In this document: positions 10,512 through 24,200 of the stretch, in pieces
Layout: each line of letters begins with the position of its first letter
How positions within the stretch are numbered: position 1 is the stretch's first letter
NCBI RefSeq assembly: GCF_000247815.1
Contig: NC_021683.1
Location: forward strand, 15,524,219-15,588,218
Source: Ficedula albicollis
Taxonomy: Eukaryota; Chordata; Aves; Passeriformes; Muscicapidae
Direction: 5' to 3'
Length of the DNA stretch: 64,000 bases
Position numbers and translations under genes: made by a program
The notes under the pieces: generated by a model
The model's database searches: none
The model's input: only the letters and a program-made list of their open reading frames with translations
Told to the model about the DNA's origin: nothing

Positions 10512-13500
10512 GCAAGCTAAAGCTTCTTTACCACTGTCAGCTGGACAACTACCCCTCCAAAAAAAAGTAGGTCTCAGACTTGGGATTTAAGTAGATCAAT
10601 TCTATGGGGACAACTGATCCCCAGGGTATGGTGGCATTTATTTGGAGACAGAGCAAAGAGGCATCTGTGGCTTACAAGGATGGAGTTTGTTCTACGCGGA
10701 TTCTCTAGATTAAATGGTTACCAGAATATGCCACAACACAATTGCAGACAGAAAGAATTTGCAGCATCTTTTCTATGTTTTTCCAGTCTGAGGAGTTTTC
10801 TGACCTGTGGCAGGCTGCTGCTCCCTTGAAGATCACCTCAATTCCAGGGGGTCTTCGAACCTGAGGCACACTACAGCAGAAACACCTGAAATACTCTTTG
10901 GTGTTGGCTTTGCCCTGTAGCTTTCTGCTTTGTGTAGTGAGTTATTCCCTTTGGAGTCCAAGTACTGAGAGTTATTACATCTTTAAAGACCTGCAGAGTT
11001 TGAGGAAAAGTAATTGGTTTGTTGCTCCAAATCTCTTGGTGGAATTATTGAGAAAAAAGCTTTTCAACTTAATTTTCTATCTATATCTTGAGCCGTTGGC
11101 ATGAATTTAGCCTCCACCCTATACCCACAAGCTCTGTGAATATGTGCAACTGAGTATTACTAGAGCATATCTAGTTGGGATAGCCAGTAGGACTCTTTGC
11201 AAGGTGCAAGACTTTTCCACTCTGCTGCTTTACACACTATCTGGCAAGTCTGTTTTTCATCTTTACTGGTTAAGTTGTTCAATTATAGCTTTATGTTAAT
11301 GCAAAAGATAATTAATGCTGTAAGTTAACTATGTGTAGTGCTTTCCAAGAACAAAAGGAACTAAATCCCAAACCATGCCTTCTCCTGTTCTGGCTTGGTG
11401 TAATTCCTTGTTTATTAAGCTACAGAAGCCTGCTCATTTCATGCTACAAAATTTCCAGGTTCATCAGCTGAAGCTGGGAGCCTGTGAGACATCTTAAAGT
11501 TTTCATCTACCTCTAAGGTCAAATGTGCTGTTTCAGCAGGTTAAAGTTTGAGGCCCTATAAAGAAAAGCCAGGGGTTTGTTTCTAATGGTTTTGCACAGG
11601 CTGTCTGCTGCAATCAAGTGCCACCATCCCCCAAAGTTCTCTGGCTCATACACCAAGTAAAGCAGGTGCTCTGCAGTGACAGGACAGATGGGGTGAGTGT
11701 CTGTGATGTGGCTTTTGTGATGAGTCATTGCAGAGGACTTCTTGGGGACAGAATATGCAATAACTAATAGGTGAATGGTGTGTGTGACATAGTCCTTTTT
11801 TCCAAAGTTTCATCACTCCAGTAGGAAGTTATAAAGTATAATGCTTAAACCAACAGTCTTAATGGTCTCAGTCTAATTTGTTCCATCCTCTCACCAAGTC
11901 AGATGGATTTGGACCTTTTCCCTTACCTTGACAGCCACAAGCACATGATTTGTTCTGTGGGGGGCTTTTAATGGTTCTCTTGTTTCCTCCTCAGTGGGCA
12001 GGAGGAAAACCATGATGGGCCCTGCACTGTCCACGGGCACCATCTGGGAACAGAGGGGGACACTTGGACCATGAAACACCCCTAAAAGAAGCTGCTTAGT
12101 CCAAGCAGGGGAAACCTAAAATCTGTTTTAAACACCCCTTGCAGTTCTGAAATATCACTTCTCTTGTTTAAGGGCTTTCTCAACTGCTTCAGCCCTTTCC
12201 TTCTTGTGCTTCTCTTCTCACCAACATGAACTTCAGATGGTTTTATCTGATCTATGTCTCAGATTCAGTTTTCCAAGTTTTTGTGCTAAATGACTTGGAA
12301 ATTCTGGTCTTTGAATAACTGGCTTGGAAGGGTGGAATTGTATGGACCTCCCAAGTCCATCCCACCCACTGAAATTTAACACTGAAAAAAAATCAGTTCA
12401 TTATTTTATCGAGTGAATTATGTCTGCTAAGATCTTTATTTACAGTTCTAGGTGTAGAAGATCAAGCAAATCCAGGTTAAATATGCTCTCATTCTGACAG
12501 AACTTCTCTGGACCTTTGCCAGACTATCACCAAAGGGAAGTTTACTCCTTTGGGGTCTAAACCAGCCTGCTTTTCCAGTGAGTCTTATTGATTGAAAGTG
12601 GAGCAGGACTGATCTCTACAGCTGCAGAGCTGATTGTTGCATTTGATGTTATTGACAAAAAATTTGAGTAAATAAAAGACAATGTAGATACTTTGGTAAA
12701 ACCTGCTTGACCTGTTTCCAGATACTTTCCTTTGTTTCATTACACCTGGGTGGAGATTCCCCAAGAAATGGTGATTTCAAGTTATCTTTCAATGTTCTTC
12801 AGCTGTTGAATCCAATAAACTTTTTAAGAAGTGACAAATGTGTGAGGAGCTAAGTACCTGAGAAATCACTGATCCATTAGTCCAGATATTGGAACTTGAA
12901 GCAACATGCAACCTTCTGCTTCTGACTTCAGTTAAATATGGCCAAATTGTATTAGATCATCATCCACAATTAAGCCAATTTTTCTTATCTTTGTTGAAAT
13001 AGGTTCAATCTGGTTTACAAATGAACACTGGGGCGGGGCGGGGGGGTTTCCTTTCCCTTTTTCTTTTTCTCTCCCCTCCATAGACTGCAAGCTTTCCACT
13101 GCCCAGCAATACATGAATCCATTCAGTAGTAATGTATTGCACATGCTTCATATTTAGGTAGTTTTAGCCTTAAATGATTATCTCCAGGCTTTCTGTTCTT
13201 CCCTGTGCATGGCATGTGTGTGGTGTAAGCGTTTCTGTGTGGTAATGTAGCCTGTAGAACTTTCTGCTGCCCTTGTGAACCTCTGCTGTAAGGTCCTCAG
13301 GACCTGAGGACTGCTTAATGCACCTATGTTTAAGGCTGTTAGTACTCAACAGGAGCTACCGAGTAACTACAGCTTTTGTTACACCCAGGCAGCTGAGCAA
13401 GCCCCTGACATGCACATGATCAGGTTACAAACTCTGCCTAGCACCAGCACTTTTCCTGCAGTAGATATTCTTCCTCTTACCTAAATATGCTCATACAGAA

Positions 13501-16500
13501 CACTTGTCAGGTCACTCTAAATGCTGAATCCTTTCGGCAGTGACACAGATCTCTTCTGATGCCACACTTCAATCACTCTTAATTACTACTCAGAGTCTAA
13601 TTTCAAGGTCTTCTTAGGTGTTGGTGTTAGCTAATATTCAGTAAGTAAGGCAAAAGATAACACTGTCAGTCTCATTTGCCTTTCAAGTTCGTATCTCTCT
13701 TTTCCCTGCAGAACACAGTAGGGCTAAAACCTTCTTGTTTAGCTTGGGGCAAAACACACCCTGCAAAAGCTGAGAAATAATCTAATTTTTTCAATGAAAG
13801 TCAGTGCCAGTCAAAGAAGCTTTTACATACTTACAGTTAGGGTACATCAAAAATGTACAAATATTGGTAACCCCAGTTTATCATGTACAAGATTCTAGAA
13901 GAAAACCAAATTAAGGGAGGATATTTGCAAAGTCTTTGAAATAATGAAGAAACAGCAAATGCTGCTTCATTTTTATGTTCTGAAGTCATTGAAAATGAGG
14001 AAAATATTGTCACTTTCATTGGATGACTTTCTTGGGTTTTAACACATTAATATTTATGATGCTCAATTGTCTATGTTATAAATAGCCTCTCAGAAATCTC
14101 TGTGGGTCCCTTTTTAGTTTAGATATTTAAAACATAAGTAGCCTGAAAGCAGCAAAATATCAGTGCTACATGCAACTTCATCAAAAGACAGAAAGAAGGT
14201 GCTCAAGCACTGGATCTTCTCTTCCTCTCAGGAAAGAGTTAACACAAAGAAATAAAATCAGATATGTGTAGCCTCCAGACGTCCATTAAAGTGCAGAATG
14301 CTGTTTTCTATCACAGATTATATGCCAGATGTTCAAACTATCTCTAATCATTGCAGATGTAATGGAGTAGAATGTTGCAGTTTGTGAGTTTACTGGCATT
14401 AATTCTGTATACTGCACAAGGGAAAAGATTTTAAATATATAATTATATCTCATTAATACTCAGGTTTTATTTCCTTTCAATGGAACAGGACTTATTAAAG
14501 CAACCATTTACCGCATGTTTTCTTTTAGTGTTTGGCCCCAGCATAATCCTGTGTGCATTGTACGTGTAAATATGTACTAACCTGAGTCTATGGAAACACA
14601 CACTACTGTATATAATTCCACTGGTATAACCCCCCACTTTTTATATGCATGAGATCTTTTTATAATGTAAATTGACAAGGAAAAAGATCTTACTTATACA
14701 GTACTGGTCTAACCACATGCTATCTTACTTGTTAATGAAGAACTGTAAAACATGCATATTTTAATGATATTTATTCAGTTATGCTATGAGAAAACTGTGC
14801 AGTTCTGTGAAATGTGTTAGGCTACTTTCTTGTCCTCTGACTGCTCCAGCCGTGCCCCAGTACCAAAGGCAGCTGTTACCGCAGGGAGAGTGACTTGCTG
14901 AGGATGTTCCTTGCTGTTATTCGGGATGCCACATGCGGGAGAGCTGGTCCTGCTCTGCCTCCTCCCTTGCCCCCAAACGCACCCTGCGTGAAGGGACACT
15001 CCTGCTTTTTGATACTTCTTTTCTTCTGTCCTGCTTTGTATCCTTTGCGCTCAGCTTCCATCAAACAGTGTCCGCAGGGCACAGCATTTCCTTTGTCCTA
15101 TATCCTCTGCTGGAGCTGCCTGTCCAGTGCAGAGTTCAACCACATCTGAGAGAGTCTTTTTACATCCTAAATCTATTGAACACACTGCGAAAGTGTTCAT
15201 CACTCTCAGTAAGCTGTGGACTTTGATGGCCTCTGAAGTCAGAGGCAAAACCATGAGGGTGAACTTCATGAGGCAGTTCCTGCATCTACTTTCAGACACA
15301 GAATGTCAATTATAATTTTCCCAGGAGCCATCTCAACTTTGGGTGATAATATTTGCATTCTAGTTTTACCACGTAGCCTCAACCTATGAAAAAAGTAACC
15401 CTTGTACTAAATGTGGGTCCTTTCTAGGAGCTATTTCTCTGGCAGCTCAGTTGTCATGGTACCCAGCAGCTCCACAAGCACTGACTTTCCTTTCCCAGCC
15501 CCACAGAGAGAGCAGTAGTAATCACGATCCAGTTTTCCTGCTGGAGGCCAGGAGCCAGTGAGGCCACAAGTGACTTTCCAGAGTCCCTGCCTGGTTCTGG
15601 TGCACACGGTGGGACACTTGATGTTGGGGCTTGGGTGCCTGCCCCCTCCCACAGCTGCCTGGCTGCCTGTGTCTTGCTGAGGCAGTAAGAATTATTTGAG
15701 TAGACCAAGGTGGTTAAATTAACTTGCCTGAACTATTTCTCAATCCAGAGACTTTATTCACAAGAATTCAGCCCAAAGGTTTTGTTCCAAAATACTATGT
15801 GCCTTAATGTGCTGGGGAGCCTCAGTGCTGTCCTTCAGTATTTGGACATTTGGGTACACACATTAAATGTTTTGGTGTTCTTTATATGCTGGATATAGCC
15901 ACAGGGTTCAGGCAACTACTCTTGTGGTTTAAAGTTGTTAAGGCACACACTACTGAAGGACAGGGGCATTTTGGCCAAGACCTGCTGGGAAAATCTTAGA
16001 CATGCACATAGCATGTGTATAATTGTGCCACATCTCACTGTTTAAGAAAGCCAATAGAAAGAATCCTGCAAACAACTCCCTTTCTCTCACAATTTATTGA
16101 TTATCTTGCTTTTTCAAACATCAGATTGGTCCTTAAGTATTTCCTTGAGAGGTAAGCAGCTCTCAGGAAGTGTGATTTAGGCTGTGAAGTTGGCTGAGCA
16201 CTGCATGGGTGCAGAGGTTGGCGGGTGGAACTTGCTGCTGGCCTCTGCAGCTGTCTCATCACACTGATTGCTTTGACTGGGAAAGGAATAGCTTAATCTC
16301 AATAATGTAGTTTCAGGCAAGAGGTACTGAGTAAAGCTCAGGTGTATTTAGAAAAACATATATGTATGCAGGCACTAGTCTTGCTGCTGATATTTTAACA
16401 TGCTTTGTGTATGATCTGCCTGGTTAAAAAGAAAAACTGGCAATTTGCTCTATTCAGTTGCATATAGGTACCGTTTTTAAACATAAGTGTCCAGGTGCAC

Positions 16501-19500
16501 ACAAACTGAACAGGCTTTGGAAAGCCACCAGGTTTCATCCAGACACTTCAACTTGAAAGAGGACCTTTTCAAGCACCTGATAATTTAGATAATACTAATT
16601 GTGTAGTTATATACTGTATAAAAAACTAACAGTACAAGAGCGCAGTGTAAAATGGAGATTCTCTTCAAGATTATTTTTATCTGTATTGCATTTTTTATGT
16701 TTTGAGATGTGCTAATGCAATGCTTTTACACTAAGGCCTGTTTTTATGAATTTTCATGCCATGTGCATCATATCATGCACTGTATTTAATAAAGTAATTA
16801 ACAGATGAGATACCATGAGAACCCATCCACCGAATTTAATGAGTTAAATAGTTAAAACAGAAAATGTGACAACTTGAGCATGGTTCCATATGGCCCAGAG
16901 ATGCAGAGCATCAACTGAAATCTCTCTTTTTAGTGGTGCACAAGGATTAAGTCAACCAGGTAATTTGCTTCAAGAGTCAACAACACTCCTTGTCAAAAAA
17001 ATAAGCCAACAAAGAGCACCAACATAAAACCAACCTGGCTAACAATCTCAAGAGCAAGGAGGTCAGGGATGGTCTCCTGATGAAGACCTGCAGTGGCTGA
17101 TAAGAAGAGAGGGCAATTTTAAAATCAATGCAATATTTCCCAGAATACTGAAAATCATTCCAACTTTATTTAAAGGGATGTTTAGTCAGTGTCTACAAAT
17201 AACAGATCCCTTCCTTATATGCCAGCCCTTCAGAAACAAGGCAAAGATGCTAGACAGCAAAAAAAGGTCTCACCATATCAGCACACAGGATGATGGACTG
17301 CCCCTCCAAGTGACACTTTCATTATCAGTAAATTTATGTCCCTATTTCAGTCTGTAATAATGACCATTCACAGCAAAAGCATGGTGGCTGTTAATGGACA
17401 GGAGTGGGGATAAAAATTCATTAATTAATGTGGAATTGAAGCATTTCCTCCACACACTTTGAGCAGCCAAGTATTTCACAGCAGATCTTGGCACCCGAGT
17501 GCAGGTATAATAATTATACACAATTTTCAGTGATTAAAAGGTTGTAAAGTAATTTTAGATACATCTCAAAATTATTTATCTTATAAATGAGGATAGAGTG
17601 AATATGAGCTGAATCATAAGTACCACTGTTCAGAGCTGAGCTGAAGAGCTTGCAGGGGGAGATTCCTGTTTCTCAGCAGTGATGTCTCAGTGCACCTCCA
17701 TGATGGTTATCTACTCATCATTTCTGCCTTTCGTCTTCTGAAAAGGCAGCTGACTCTGAATAGTATGATTTTCAGATATCTGTAAGATCTTTATGTAACA
17801 GTAATTTAGGCAGTGATGTTCTGGTTCTAACGGTGTGGTGGCCAGACTGATAACCAGCACACCATTGCTTTGTTGTTGTGGTGAGGACAGCAATTGACAC
17901 AGCACTTTGTCATTCTTCTCATCAGGTTGTGTTTTATTCTACCAGAGGTTGTTTTTCTGTTCCCGTTTCTTACCTTGTCACCTAAAAAAAGTTACCACAC
18001 TGAATCAGATGGGCAGCCCAGCTGCCTGCCACTCATGAGACCACTGCCTCCACTAACTGAGGGTTAACCTCTCCAGAAAGAGGAGAGATCCTCTTTGTTC
18101 TGTCACCAGTACTTAGGCAGGGGCATCCCAGGGAAGATGCCAAAGTGTAGTAGAAATGCCTATTTGCAAATAATCCCTTGGATTTAGTTCTTGTGGAACT
18201 TTTTTTCTTTCTTCTGGATGATGTGGGCTACCAAGTTGTTCCTTAACCTTTAGAGACAGACAACAAAACTAGGCCTGTCATAATCCTTGGGCACTGATTC
18301 AAATTATTTCAGCATGGCACCACAGGCTGTGTTAAACATCAAAGGCAGAATGGCTTCAGTTCAGTGCTAGAGTTGAGGAATTTATGGAAAGACTGAATAG
18401 TCTCCAGTGGTAACCTGAAAAAAAGATGATATTCTAAACATATTTGGGAGTTGGAAATGCCCTGTCTGTACCTGGTAACCCTAAAGTTCAGGAGCAGACA
18501 GCATGTCCAGTCTGCTTTCTCACGACTTAGCTTTCAAGTGGGAGAGTGAAACCAGGGGGTTCATTCATGAGCTCATGAAGCAAATGGACACGGTTAAGGG
18601 GGAATCATTTCATTTGGAATCAACTGTAAAAACAGCCACTTCTAAAACACATTTTCCTAAACAGGATTATGCAATATCCCTGCATTTTAAATGCAGACAA
18701 AGCTGTTAGAGTCAATTATTCTCCTAGCTGATAAAACTAGCTAGCCTTATCCTTTTTAGCTTAGCATGATTATACAACAAAACTAAAAAAATATATTATG
18801 TAGATCAAAATGTAACAAGGTACTAGATATGTTACATCACTTCAGTCTTAGGTGTTTTCCACTGAGTGGAAATGTAACGTTTTTAGGAATTTCTCCTGGT
18901 GTGACTTAGCTAGTAATTGTACAAAAGTGGTGAGGGTCATAAAACTGCTGCTCACTTTCTGATCTAGAGCAGAAATAAGGTGACTTATTTCTGTAACCTT
19001 AGTAGGCTCAGGTCATTTCTGAACCAATCCAGCTAGCAGCTGGATGTGTCAAAAATATAAAATGAGGCTTAAGAAGGAAGAAAACACTTCCAAAATGCAT
19101 TCATCCAGCTGTAGTGTTTCTCCAGTAAGACCTGAAGATCACTGTGAATAGAAGAGGTTGAATTTGGAGGGTGTTGTATTGATCTCTCAAAAAATCCACA
19201 TATCTTAATGTACAGCTATCAAGAAAAACCTTAGCCAGACTCTACAGAAAGCTTCATGATGTGAAGAGGAATGCAGCTCCTGGCCAGAACTCAAGGGAAC
19301 ATTGTAGGTCTCAGATCTGATAGTAATTTTTATCAAGCATATGTTTCAGCTTTGTTTTTCCTATTATTTCTAGAAATTAGAGACAGAACTATGATATTTA
19401 ATGACTAATATCTGCTTATAACATTAGCTGTCTTTTTTTTTAAGGGTATTTACTTCCCTCCACATTTTTTTTTATTGAAAATTTAGAAGACTGAGTTCCA

Positions 19501-20394
19501 TTTGTAATAAAATAAAAAAAACCCACAAGAAGTGAGATGCAGGATTTACATACTTGAAAGTGGAAGATAGCTGTTCCACATTGCAAAGATATAAATTAAA
19601 AGGGCATCTGAGCTCCCCAAAATCATCTGTTCATATCAACAAAGTGAATATTAATGAAAAACAAAATTGAGTTCTTCCTGTGGTTGATTTTCATCGCAGT
19701 ACTCAGGTAATAAAAATGGCCATAGAAATTGAATCCATCAGTCATTAAAATAACTTTGGCTTCTTCTCTGTAGCAGACAAGCACCAGTGCTGCCTGCACA
19801 GGCACAAGGCTGTTATGTGGAGTCTATTTGGACACTTTATACCATGTAATGGAAAGGGAGGCAAAAACATCCAACTTCTGCTGTCCCCATAACATAATCC
19901 AATGCTGGTGAGGAAATGTGCTTGTTCCAGAAAGCACATTAGCACAGATCAGTCAACCCTCCTGCCCTGGCTGTCTCTGCTTCCTGTGTCTGTGCAGTGG
20001 GGTTGTGCCCTAGAAGTTAATTGGATCACTTCATCCCTGAGACAAGACCAATAACCACACAAGGACTTAGGCATCTGAGAGGATGTAGGCATGTATGTCA
20101 AAATGGAACTCTACAAAGCTCCTGTTCAGCCTGTTGGAAAGGGGAAGTATTGCCTGTTTGGCCATGAGAACATTGTCTGGAGAAATAAGAGGTGATGCTT
20201 TCAGATTGTTTCAGATAACTGGGGTCAGTTCCCATCTATCATCTTTCATACTTTCTGGATATCTCCTTTTGTGCATTTATCACTCATTTGCAGGCCAAGT
20301 TCTCTGAGCAGCAAATTAACTTGTAACTTACATGAAAATTCCCTTTTCCCGCTGTACTTTCTGTGTCGATGATATGAAACAGAAGCAGTGCAGT

Positions 20395-20422
20395 AAAAAA
20401 AAAAAAAACAACAAAAAAAAAA
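20395..20422 (+). repeat. A-rich tract
   Basis: Fourteen A residues, then CAACA, then ten more A residues. No retrotransposed body was recognised immediately upstream, so I list it as low-complexity only. Confidence 0.85.
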
Positions 20423-20877
20423 GCCTGGTAAAATCAAGGTAAAATAGAGATGTCATTTGGGCAGATGCCTCACTCATACTGGTGTTAAATTCCAGATCAC
20501 CCTATTACCAAAAGCACACAGGGCAAATGCTCAGCTTGTACCAAATCAGGGGCAGTTATTTCAGCAGAGGCTGTGCGATATGGATCCAGTAGTAAGTGGG
20601 GATCTTTGTTTCTCCAGTAAGGTCAGGTTGATCTTATGTTTAGCCCAAATCCTGAAAAACATTGAAGTTCTTCAGTAGCAAGAACTTACAGGGACACTTT
20701 TAAAAACCCATTTTGCCCCACCTGTGTTTGTAGGTCTCACCTGCAGCTGCTGTAACTGATGACAGTGAGCTAAACCCATTGTTTCCCTTTTTTTGGATTA
20801 TTTACGTGTAGCAGCACATTCTGCGTATGTGCAGTGTCACTGCTTTTCCCCTAGTTGTCGTGATCATATGACTGCTT

Positions 20878-20970
20878 AATTAAGTATGTGCTTAATTTTG
20901 TATAACTTACTTATTCAGGAAAGTTTCTCACTTGATTAAAATTAAGCATATGAATGTTGCATATCTGGGG
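20878..20970. repeat. ancient amniote interspersed-repeat fossil (TTAAGCATATG type)
   Basis: The segment has AAGTATGTGCTTAATTTTG on the left and TCACTTGATTAAAATTAAGC then ATATG on the right, ending near TATCTGGGG. This is the arrangement of an old, partly palindromic dispersed repeat seen in birds, turtles and crocodilians, with ACATGCTTAA..TTAAGCACATG blocks flanking a central GACTTCAATGGGA and an outer GGATCAGGGCC-like end. I recognise the pattern from memory and cannot name the family. The copy is heavily diverged. Confidence 0.5.
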
Positions 20971-21201
20971 TTCTAATTAGTTTTCTCGGCTGCTTGGGGT
21001 TTTTTTATAAACCATGAAGGAAGCAAATAAAGACAAAGGAAAACTACATCTTCAAAAGTAGCTTGGGGTTTAGAAATGGCACCTGGCATGGTTTTTACTT
21101 CATTTTCATTAACAAATCAAGTCAAAGCTTCCTTTAAGACTGCTAAAGGATTTAAAAGCTCCAGGGCAGAGCTTTTGCTTCAAGCTTTGCTTTAAGGATT
21201 T

Positions 21202-21274
21202 AGACCTTGATGCAAATCCTATTGGAGTCAATGGAAATAATTTAAGGGATTTTGGTGGGCTTTGGATCAGGTCC
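21202..21274. repeat. ancient amniote interspersed-repeat fossil (GAGTCAATGG type)
   Basis: GACCTTGATGCAAATCCTAT, then TGGAGTCAATGG, and further on GGGCTTTGGATCAGGTCC match the order of blocks in an old reptile/bird dispersed repeat (GATCCTGCAAA..ATTGACTTCAATGG..GGCTTTGGATCAGGCCC). Divergence is high. It may belong to the same broad group as the copies at 20878, 45975 and 47268. Confidence 0.5.
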
Positions 21275-24200
21275 TCATGGCAAATGAGAGCCTTAACCAC
21301 GTTAAGGAGTTAATGTCCTTAGAGCTGTTCTGGACCCAAAGTGGTTTAAGACCTTTTCAGATATCATGGTGTAATTCAGAGGAGCTAAACTCTTGCTTTA
21401 AATGTGCTGTTCCATGCTGGTAGCCCTTGCAGGACATCGCTTTGAGGACATGTGTCAGGGCACCTCTAACTCATTCATTTTTCTGGAGTGAGGTCTGTGT
21501 GTAGCAAGTTTCCACCCCGGGTGTCTGAGCCCCATCACCCACACCACCCACAGCTGGGCAGCTGGGGCCGTGGTTTTAAGATGCTTTCATGTAGGTAGTG
21601 TGGGAGGATATGTTAATGTGTGTGTGAAGATGCATAGACACACAGCCTGCAGGGAAAAAAAATAATCAAAAACCTTATAAATAAAAGCCAATTCAGTTTT
21701 CTGGCCAGCTTCACTGTTGTGATGAGCAGCTGCTCCTTTGGGGACAGGGAAGCTGAGGCTTTATGGACTGGACATTGTCACTGGTTTTTGCTGTTGGGAC
21801 CTTTCCCTCCAGCTGCCATCAGCCCTGATGATGAGCCCTGAGTTTTGTCAGCAGGTCCTTGTTGGGGAGACTGACACACTGTTTGCTCTGGTACAGACCA
21901 GCACACACAAATTTCAACTCACTGACTTTACTGTCCCACCACTGAAAATTTACCATATTCTCCTGATTTAATCTGATATCCTTGCAGTCTGCATCTAGTC
22001 ACAAACTAAATTATGTTTTGTGTTCTCAATGATAGGCACAGCATACAGGAGGACCCTTTCACAGCCTTTGATTACATGCTATTTCTCCCTGCCTGGGTAA
22101 TTGTTGAGGAGTGAGTCAGAAAGATGTTCTGATTAATTAGATATGGTATTTTAGGATGCTTCAGTCTGGGAAAGTATGGACTAGAATCCAGATTTCCCAC
22201 TTATCTGCCTTAAATACTCTGACCCTACCCTGAACTTCACACTTGCTCTATGAGTGTTTGTTTATGCTGGAATTTGCTATTGGAGGCCTTATTAACTGGT
22301 GGTCAAGATTTTATTTTTAAATGGATCGTTAACTTGTTACATACTCAAGGAGAGTGTTGATGCATCTCTGCGTAGGAATCCTTTCCTCCCATCCCTGCAC
22401 CCTCCCTGTGTGCCCATAATGTGAACCTGTTTAGAGACCTTATAGATTTCCTTTCATTCATGGGAAAATAATAAAAAAATGAAGCATAGAAACAGCAAAA
22501 CAGGGAAGTAGCAGCAGTAGAAGTGGAAACACATTCTTTAATCATGGTAATGGAGCAGATGCTTCAATAGCAACAGCAGCAGGTCCAGTAAGTGCTGCAT
22601 TTTCTTCTTTCATCCCCCTCTAACCAGAGCTGCTAGCAACATGCCATCTTTCCTTCTCAGGATTTTGCTTCCAGTAGCATCTGCTATGCCTCTTTCTCCT
22701 ACATGCTGCGACATATGTAGCTGCATCACAAGAGGCAGCCAAGTCATATACTAAGGTAATTTCTATTAATGATTTGTACTTGCTTAGTGGATAAAATCTC
22801 TTTTTGTAGCCCTGATTCATCACAGCTGTTTTGTGCTACTAGTGTGAGCAGAGGAAGTGCTAGGAGAACAGACGGATGATTACTGGATAGCCCAGGACTG
22901 ACAGCAGAGCACGAGTGCTTGGGTTGAAATCTCTTCAGTGAGGGTAATAAGCTGATCCTGACTTTATGTTTGTTGTAAGAGATGGTGGCTGCTGGATTTC
23001 CGCGTGAAATTCTCTGTTCTCACTGGCTTTGTTGGCAGAATCAATTCACAGAAATTTCCAATCTGATTTCCAGAAACACAGGTTTGCACATTTTAGATTA
23101 TAAAAGAGAAAAGGTTGGGAAGGGAGAAACTCTCATCTGTGGTGGCATTTGGAAAGTAAACTGACTCTAGAGCTATACTCCTGTATCCATCACAAGTCTG
23201 CCTCTAGAATAACCCAAACCTTGGCTGTGTTGGAGCCCATGTTTTGTCATCTCCTGAGCCGATGTATTTTCAGTCAACATTCCCTCTTGTGCCGCCACAA
23301 ATGGGTGTGTTTTCCCACCTTCTGTTCCGTGGATGACAAGTATGGGAACATGGATGCAGCACTCAGCACCTCCTGAGAGCCCTGTGTTGGTGTCCCTTGG
23401 ATTCGGGGCAGCTGGATCCCTCCCGGAGAGCTCGCCGGATCCGGCCCACCAAGAACACAGTGTTTGAGCTAATATGCAAATTCTAGGTAGTGCAAACACC
23501 AACACAGTCAATTACACACAGCAAAAACATACACAACAGCCAGGAAGCCATATGATAGATATCATGTTGTGACTATGTTGTGGGACTTTCATCTTTATTG
23601 GCAAACATTTCAGGCAGCAGTTCAGATTTACATAGAATCACATATGTGCTTAAGAAAGCATTTTATCTCCCCCTTCCTTTACAGAGCTGCAGTTACCAAT
23701 ACCCTGCTACTAGTAAGTAATTAAGATATTTCAGTGCTCTTCAGCTAATCACTCAAAATGTCAGTATCCTTTCCAACCCTCATCTAAATTTCTTCAAGTT
23801 TTAAAACCGGGCTGGAAATTTTAGGCAAAGTGGAAATGCTGCTTCTTCTTAAGCTGATTTGTCTTTTTTATTTATGATGTGTTGTTGTTCTTGCAAGAGC
23901 CCAAAGGAAAGTGTGCAGAAGGAAACCTTATTGCACTGAAAGATGCTTCCCAGAAATAATATTTTTATTTGGAAAGTTATGAAAAGAAACAGACTTAGTG
24001 TGTTGTACTTAAAAGAAATCTGGTTTGATTTTTGTCATGTAAGATGTTTCTAACTTAGATCACATTTCTCCAGCTTTTTTTTTTACTTCCTTAGTTATAA
24101 TACCTTATAAGGTTATTTATATAAACTTTCAAATAACTTTTCTGAATTTTTTATCTAAAGGGGGTTTAGTGGTTATTGAAAGTCATGCTCTTAATGATAG

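Larger units (their letters stand above)
8301..20877. other. long AT-rich non-coding region, no gene seen
   Basis: More than 12 kb without a frame above about 125 codons and without a recognisable protein family, tRNA or rRNA. Features are limited to short A or T runs, a 16-bp tandem duplication at 10481-10511, GC-richer islets near 10080-10330 and 15430-15680, and unique stretches such as 14280-14760 and 16580-16800 that look like unrepetitive, possibly conserved DNA. The region could be intergenic desert or intronic. Confidence 0.6.

Noticed and set aside
16580..16800. AATAAAG near 16790 as a 3' UTR polyadenylation site of a gene
   Set aside because: The hexamer is expected by chance in AT-rich DNA and no upstream coding exon is recognisable.
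23631..23655. ACATAGAATCACATATG as a possible minus-strand CR1 tail
   Set aside because: Only one octamer-like word matches and the adjacent sequence does not continue as CR1.
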